Shown here: positions 6,235-9,859 of the stretch, piece after piece
Layout of the letters: each line of letters begins with the position of its first letter
Numbering within the stretch: position 1 is the stretch's first letter
Notes under the pieces: model-generated
Told to the model about the DNA's origin: nothing
Seen by the model: only the letters and a program-made list of their open reading frames with translations
Database searches by the model: none
Program-made: the position numbers and the translations under genes
Assembly (NCBI GenBank): GCA_947378615.1
Contig: CANCKV010000075.1
Span: forward strand, 1 to 9,859
Source of the DNA: Chitinophagaceae bacterium
GTDB lineage: Bacteria; Bacteroidota; Bacteroidia; Chitinophagales; Chitinophagaceae
Direction of reading: 5' to 3'
Length of the DNA stretch: 9,859 bases

Positions 6235-8520
6235 CTACCTACTCACTTTCCAACTCTTATCCTTGTTTATCTGAATATTTACCTTTTTTCCATTAATTGT
6301 CAAACTGATTTTAGTATCTCTACCTGTTGTATTTGAGACAATTGTTTTTTCTATATCCTCCACTGCATCTGAAGGATTATGTGGAACAAGAATAGTTGTA
6401 AACGTTACGGGTTGATTGCTTTTGACAATCTGTTTGGCATGAACCGTTAATGGTTTGAGGGTATAATCCTCCTGCTGACCACCGTAAGTACGACCTGCTG
6501 CCTGCTCGAAATAAACAAGTAATTCTTTTTCCTTTGGTTTGCCAAACATATCCACCCACACTCTTTCGCTCGGTGCATTGAACCAATTGGTTCCCTGTTT
6601 ATTGGGTGCTTTATACAATTGCCAAATAGTTCCTGCCATCATTCCATCTGCATCCTCACTTGGTTCAAGATAATCCTGCAACACCAAGATTCCCTCCTTA
6701 GTTAAAACCATCCGACGGGTAAGTTTGGTGTCTGAAACAAAATGGTCACCTAGTACAATTTCCCCAAAACAATCCTCTCCTTTCACATCCGTTTCTGCAT
6801 TTAGTAGCTTATTCTGATTATCCATATCACCCATTGTTGCCCCCACACTTTCGGTACGCACAATAAATTCTATATCTTCTTTTGATGCATTATCAGGTGC
6901 TTTATGTTTCCAATCGAGCTTGATATATTTATAGTCTTTCAAGCTGAATTCTGTTGGAATATTCACCCATACAAGGGTTGTACCATTGTTAGGTTGGGTG
7001 AGTTTCAATGCCTTTCCATTCAAGGCATCATCTGTTAATTCCGCCTGTTTATTATTTGGCATGCCTGTTTCCACATCAAAGGTCTGTAGCATTTTCACTC
7101 CTGCTTTACCTTCAAGACGAAGGTTGTCAATATATATTTCTGCACCCTTTTTCACGTTAGCAATTCTAAATTGTACGCTCTTAAAACTCCTTAAGGAAGA
7201 ATCGGTATTGCTAATAATTGGTGCATTTGTCAATTCCAATTGGTCGGAAAACCATTTGTTAGTTATGGCCCTAACATTACTCTCCGAAAACGGGAATCCA
7301 TCCTTTTCTGCTTTTTCAACCACTACGGTATTAGTAGCCCGTGCATCCCAAACATGACGGGAAACACCATGATAAAATGGATAATTGTCCGACTCAAAAT
7401 AATTGATTCCGCCCCTTTGTTTGGCATGTGCGTGTGAACCTCTTGCATACAAATCACTTATAACGAAGGGCACACCCAAATTGCGAGATGCCGCAAGCAA
7501 TAACAAATTCGGGATATTCTTTATCCCTTGTTTATTGGTACGGGTAGTAACCTCTGATTTAGTCTTAGCCATGTCAGGTTTTAAATTCAAAGGAGGAAGA
7601 ATTGCAGCCTCGGACAAAATGGCGGCATCAATTCCAATCTTTGGATTCATATTCTGCAATCCCAAGTTAAAGAGTTTCCAAGCAGCATACAGATAAGTAG
7701 GGTCATTGAATAGACGGGCAACTCGTTCAAAAACGCATATATAAGTTTCGTAAGCAAAGAAATGGTCATCGGCATATTCGGGCAGGAAACCACTTGGAGC
7801 CTGTAAATCACGGTATCTGTCAAACCACTTCTTAATTTCCTTAGTCTTCAACAATTCCGTTCTGCCACTTTCATCAGCCATAGAAATTATGTCCTTCAAA
7901 TCAAGCCCTTCGTAGCCTGTTGAGGATTCATCAACATCACGATTCTTATACCAGAAATTCCAAATCGTATCTGCATAAGCCTTCCATTTAGCGGCATTAG
8001 GTGCTTTCGGAAATAGTGTGTAAGCCCTAACAGCCCCTAAGGCACGAGCCTGAATCTGATTATGGTCTGTTATTTCGTTAGGAGCAAAATTTTTGTCAAT
8101 CAACTTGATGATTATTGGGTCGTATTCATTTCCCAATCGCCCATTATCTTTTAATACTTTGACAGCTACAGTAAATTCTCTTGTTATTGCAAAAGTGCCT
8201 CCATTCATCAACTTTTCATTTTTTTGCCATGCATTCAACATGATTTTAACGACTGTTTCTTCTCTATCGAGGTACTTTACATCCTTTGTAGCGTTATACA
8301 TGATTGCTAAACGAAATGGATAAGTTGTTAAATGACCATTATCACTTGCCTGAATCATCCGCTCGATTTTAGAATCGGGATAGGTTCTCATCATAGGGTC
8401 GAAATACTTGATTGCCGTCTGTATGTAATCGGGCTTAGGTGGCAATTGTGCTTGCACTACATTAACAACAGTGAATGTTGATAAAACCATTAAAATTGTA
8501 GATAAACGTTTTTTTTTCAT
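6235..8520 (-). CDS. Secreted heparinase II/III-like (alpha/alpha toroid) protein, putative polysaccharide lyase
   Basis: Probable secreted lyase of 761 residues that would cut an acidic polysaccharide by beta-elimination; the activity is inferred. The ATG at 8520 is preferred over an in-frame TTG at 8538 because it gives a clean signal peptide (MKKKRLSTILMVLS to VVQAQ, residue 25). Residues about 30-350 are helix-rich, with DHNQIQARALGAVRAY (152-167) and TGYEGLDLKDII, fitting an alpha/alpha toroid. SHAHAKQRGGINYF (362-375), with His363 and His365, resembles the HxH region of heparinase II/III-type lyases. RATNTVVVEK (394-403) resembles their HNTVxVDG strand and TRRMVLTKEGILVLQDYLE (601-619) their later RR...DD strands. 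About 405-575 seems to be an inserted jelly-roll (IYIDNLRLEG, 462-471), as in sugar-binding modules. The nearest alternative is a catalytically dead binding protein of the same fold. It lies between GH30 and GH3 genes, so it likely serves the same substrate. Confidence 0.6.
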   Translation of the reverse strand: MKKKRLSTILMVLSTFTVVNVVQAQLPPKPDYIQTAIKYFDPMMRTYPDSKIERMIQASDNGHLTTYPFRLAIMYNATKDVKYLDREETVVKIMLNAWQKNEKLMNGGTFAITREFTVAVKVLKDNGRLGNEYDPIIIKLIDKNFAPNEITDHNQIQARALGAVRAYTLFPKAPNAAKWKAYADTIWNFWYKNRDVDESSTGYEGLDLKDIISMADESGRTELLKTKEIKKWFDRYRDLQAPSGFLPEYADDHFFAYETYICVFERVARLFNDPTYLYAAWKLFNLGLQNMNPKIGIDAAILSEAAILPPLNLKPDMAKTKSEVTTRTNKQGIKNIPNLLLLAASRNLGVPFVISDLYARGSHAHAKQRGGINYFESDNYPFYHGVSRHVWDARATNTVVVEKAEKDGFPFSESNVRAITNKWFSDQLELTNAPIISNTDSSLRSFKSVQFRIANVKKGAEIYIDNLRLEGKAGVKMLQTFDVETGMPNNKQAELTDDALNGKALKLTQPNNGTTLVWVNIPTEFSLKDYKYIKLDWKHKAPDNASKEDIEFIVRTESVGATMGDMDNQNKLLNAETDVKGEDCFGEIVLGDHFVSDTKLTRRMVLTKEGILVLQDYLEPSEDADGMMAGTIWQLYKAPNKQGTNWFNAPSERVWVDMFGKPKEKELLVYFEQAAGRTYGGQQEDYTLKPLTVHAKQIVKSNQPVTFTTILVPHNPSDAVEDIEKTIVSNTTGRDTKISLTINGKKVNIQINKDKSWKVSR

Positions 8521-8592
8521 TCTATTTATATTTTTCAACGATGTAAGAATATTTTTAATCCTACAACTTTTATAAATCTTATATTTTTCTCC

Positions 8593-8754
8593 AACACAAA
8601 GACTGAAAGACGCTAAGGCTCTAAGTCAAGATTAAGTTTCTTATTTTCCTTTTTTCTTTGTGCTCCTTTGCGACTTTGTGTCTTTGTGTAGAAAAAAAAC
8701 ATCTTAGCCCCCTTTTTTTCTTTGTGCAGCTTTGAGTCTTTGTGTCTTTGTGTT
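8593..8754. repeat. CTTTGTGT repeat cluster with an inverted arm
   Basis: Two 36-nt copies, 8654-8689 and 8718-8753, agree at 32 of 36 positions. Each is a run of CTTTG-based units ending in CTTTGTGTCTTTGTGT. AACACAAAGAC at 8593-8603 is the exact reverse complement of 8744-8754, so the cluster is bounded by an 11-bp inverted repeat and could fold into a long imperfect hairpin with the second copy. It fills most of the 255-bp gap between the GH30 stop and the lyase-like gene start. From memory, similar CTTTGTGTCTTTGTG tracts are frequent between Bacteroidota genes; their role is not known to me. The RNA reading toward the lyase-like gene would pass through it. Confidence 0.65.
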
Positions 8755-8775
8755 AGAGATAAAAACTTTAAACTC

Positions 8776-9859
8776 TTATTTGACAGAAATGGTATTGAAA
8801 GACTTTGGTTTCAATTCAGCAGCAATCGACTTTCCATTCACCACAATATTTACTTTTTTGGATGTTCCCAATGGATTGGCCACCAATAAAACCGTTGTTC
8901 CATTCTCATTGACAAATGCAAGACAATCCTGATATCCACTCGTTTGAACAAGATTTGCACCCTGCAATACATAATGACTCAAATGTTTCATCAAATAATA
9001 TTCAGGATTATACACAACTTCCTTCGAAACAGTATCTATTGACACTAACATATTCTGTCCCCAGCCCCAACTGCTAAGTCCTTTCTTTTCCAACACCATG
9101 TTCCAATACATATATGAATTTGCTCCTGCCGAAAGGTACAATTTCATTAACCCCCAAGTCTTTTCGGCTGCACGCCAATCATTTTCATTATCGCCACATT
9201 CCGATTCTGTTTGCATATAACGATATTGAGGATACTCTTTTGTAATTGTTCCTATCGCTTTCTTTCCAGCCCATTGAAACCCAACTCCACTGATATATTG
9301 TGCAGCATCCTTGTTATTTAGAATTGTACGAACATAATCGGGTTCGCCATAATTGATAGTGCCGAGCCAAATATGAGTAGCAATACTATCTTCCTTGAAT
9401 CGTGGTCCGAGGTGTTTTCCAATGAAAAATGAAAGGTCTTCAGGACGCCATGTACAACTCGGCCATTGAGGTGCGTAAGCTATTTCATTCTGCACATCGA
9501 GTCCATCTATCTTAACCCCTTCCTTTTCGTAAGCCTTGATAAACTTTGAGAAATACAATGCATAAGCTTTCAAATAACTTTCCTGCATGATAAAGGCTGT
9601 TGCATTGTTCAAAATATTCTTTGCCGTATCCATATCATTACCAATCTTAACGGTCTTCTTTACTGAACCTGCACGCATTGCATAATGTTTATTTACCTTC
9701 ATCCAAGTTGGTGGGGACCAAGGGGATGCCCAAATACGCAAGTCTTTCCGAACCTTTAACGCCTCCTTGATATAAGGAATCAGGATATAACGGTCTCTAT
9801 CAATATTAAAATTACGCATGGTGAAGTCCTCGGGAACATCATCGAATGAATAGTAACTC
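8776..9859 (-). CDS. GH30 family glycoside hydrolase, 5' end outside the window
   Basis: This is a retaining endo- or exo-hydrolase of beta-linked glycans, probably secreted. The frame ends in TAA at 8776-8778 and stays open to base 9859, giving 360 codons. An internal ATG at 9819 is not the start, because the codons before it (SYYSFDDVPEDFT) continue the usual GH30 pattern just ahead of the 'FNIDRD' strand. Visible motifs are WASPWSPPTWMK, the acid/base Glu in DVQNEIAY (codon 9484-9486), the nucleophile Glu in MQTESECGDN (codon 9205-9207) and SYMYWNMVLE. The C-terminal beta domain includes NPEYYLMKHLSHYV, and the protein ends FNTISVK. Roughly the first quarter, with the signal peptide, is missing. 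The motif set fits the GH30 branch holding glucosylceramidase-like and beta-1,6-glucanase enzymes; the exact subfamily cannot be fixed by eye. It is the first visible gene of the cluster, followed after 255 bp by the lyase-like gene. Confidence 0.9.
   Translation of the reverse strand, partial: SYYSFDDVPEDFTMRNFNIDRDRYILIPYIKEALKVRKDLRIWASPWSPPTWMKVNKHYAMRAGSVKKTVKIGNDMDTAKNILNNATAFIMQESYLKAYALYFSKFIKAYEKEGVKIDGLDVQNEIAYAPQWPSCTWRPEDLSFFIGKHLGPRFKEDSIATHIWLGTINYGEPDYVRTILNNKDAAQYISGVGFQWAGKKAIGTITKEYPQYRYMQTESECGDNENDWRAAEKTWGLMKLYLSAGANSYMYWNMVLEKKGLSSWGWGQNMLVSIDTVSKEVVYNPEYYLMKHLSHYVLQGANLVQTSGYQDCLAFVNENGTTVLLVANPLGTSKKVNIVVNGKSIAAELKPKSFNTISVK

Noticed and set aside
6986..7357. Plus-strand open frame of 123 codons inside the lyase-like gene
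   Set aside because: It is antisense to a convincing coding region, has no recognisable motif and reads as a shadow of the real frame.
8521..8538. Longer start of the lyase-like gene at an in-frame TTG, adding six residues
   Set aside because: The ATG at 8520 directly begins a standard Lys-rich signal peptide, and the six extra residues add nothing recognisable.
9817..9819. ATG at 9819 as the start of the GH30 gene
   Set aside because: The frame stays open to the window edge and the upstream residues SYYSFDDVPEDFT fit the GH30 pattern, so this Met is internal.

Overview
The window looks like a piece of a Bacteroidota chromosome. Four things point that way: AT-rich DNA, ATG starts without Shine-Dalgarno sequences, secreted glycoside hydrolases whose signal peptides end in 'AQ', and AT-rich intergenic spacers filled with short degenerate repeats. 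The genus cannot be read from the sequence; a free-living polysaccharide degrader is an inference.

All genes lie on the minus strand, so the transcription order runs from high to low coordinates. It starts with a GH30 glycoside hydrolase whose 5' end is outside the window (8776-9859). A secreted protein that I read as heparinase II/III-like follows (6235-8520). Next come two GH3 enzymes, one of the beta-xylosidase/beta-glucosidase type (3498-5879) and one of the beta-glucosidase B type (1142-3424). After about 500 bp of AT-rich spacer, the N-terminal part of a secreted beta-sandwich protein runs off the left edge (1-635).

Together GH30, the lyase-like protein and the two GH3 enzymes look like the enzymatic part of a polysaccharide utilisation locus. 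GH30 would cut a beta-linked polymer, the lyase-like protein would act on an acidic sugar or side chain, and the two unlike GH3 exo-enzymes would trim the oligosaccharides. Beta-1,6-glucan is one candidate substrate because GH30 plus GH3 is a known combination for it, but an acidic glucan or a xylan is equally open. No SusC/SusD pair, sensor or sulfatase is visible, so the locus would have to continue to the right or be a satellite.

The spacers are unusually structured. The 5880-6234 spacer has inverted and direct ATAACTCA repeats around two copies of a small hairpin repeat. The 8521-8775 spacer has two near-identical 36-nt copies built on CTTTGTGT units plus an inverted arm. The 73-nt gap between the two GH3 genes carries a perfect 9-bp stem. 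No tRNA, rRNA, CRISPR array or transposase was seen. The most interesting protein is the lyase-like one, whose beta-sandwich domain seems to be split by a second carbohydrate-binding-like module.
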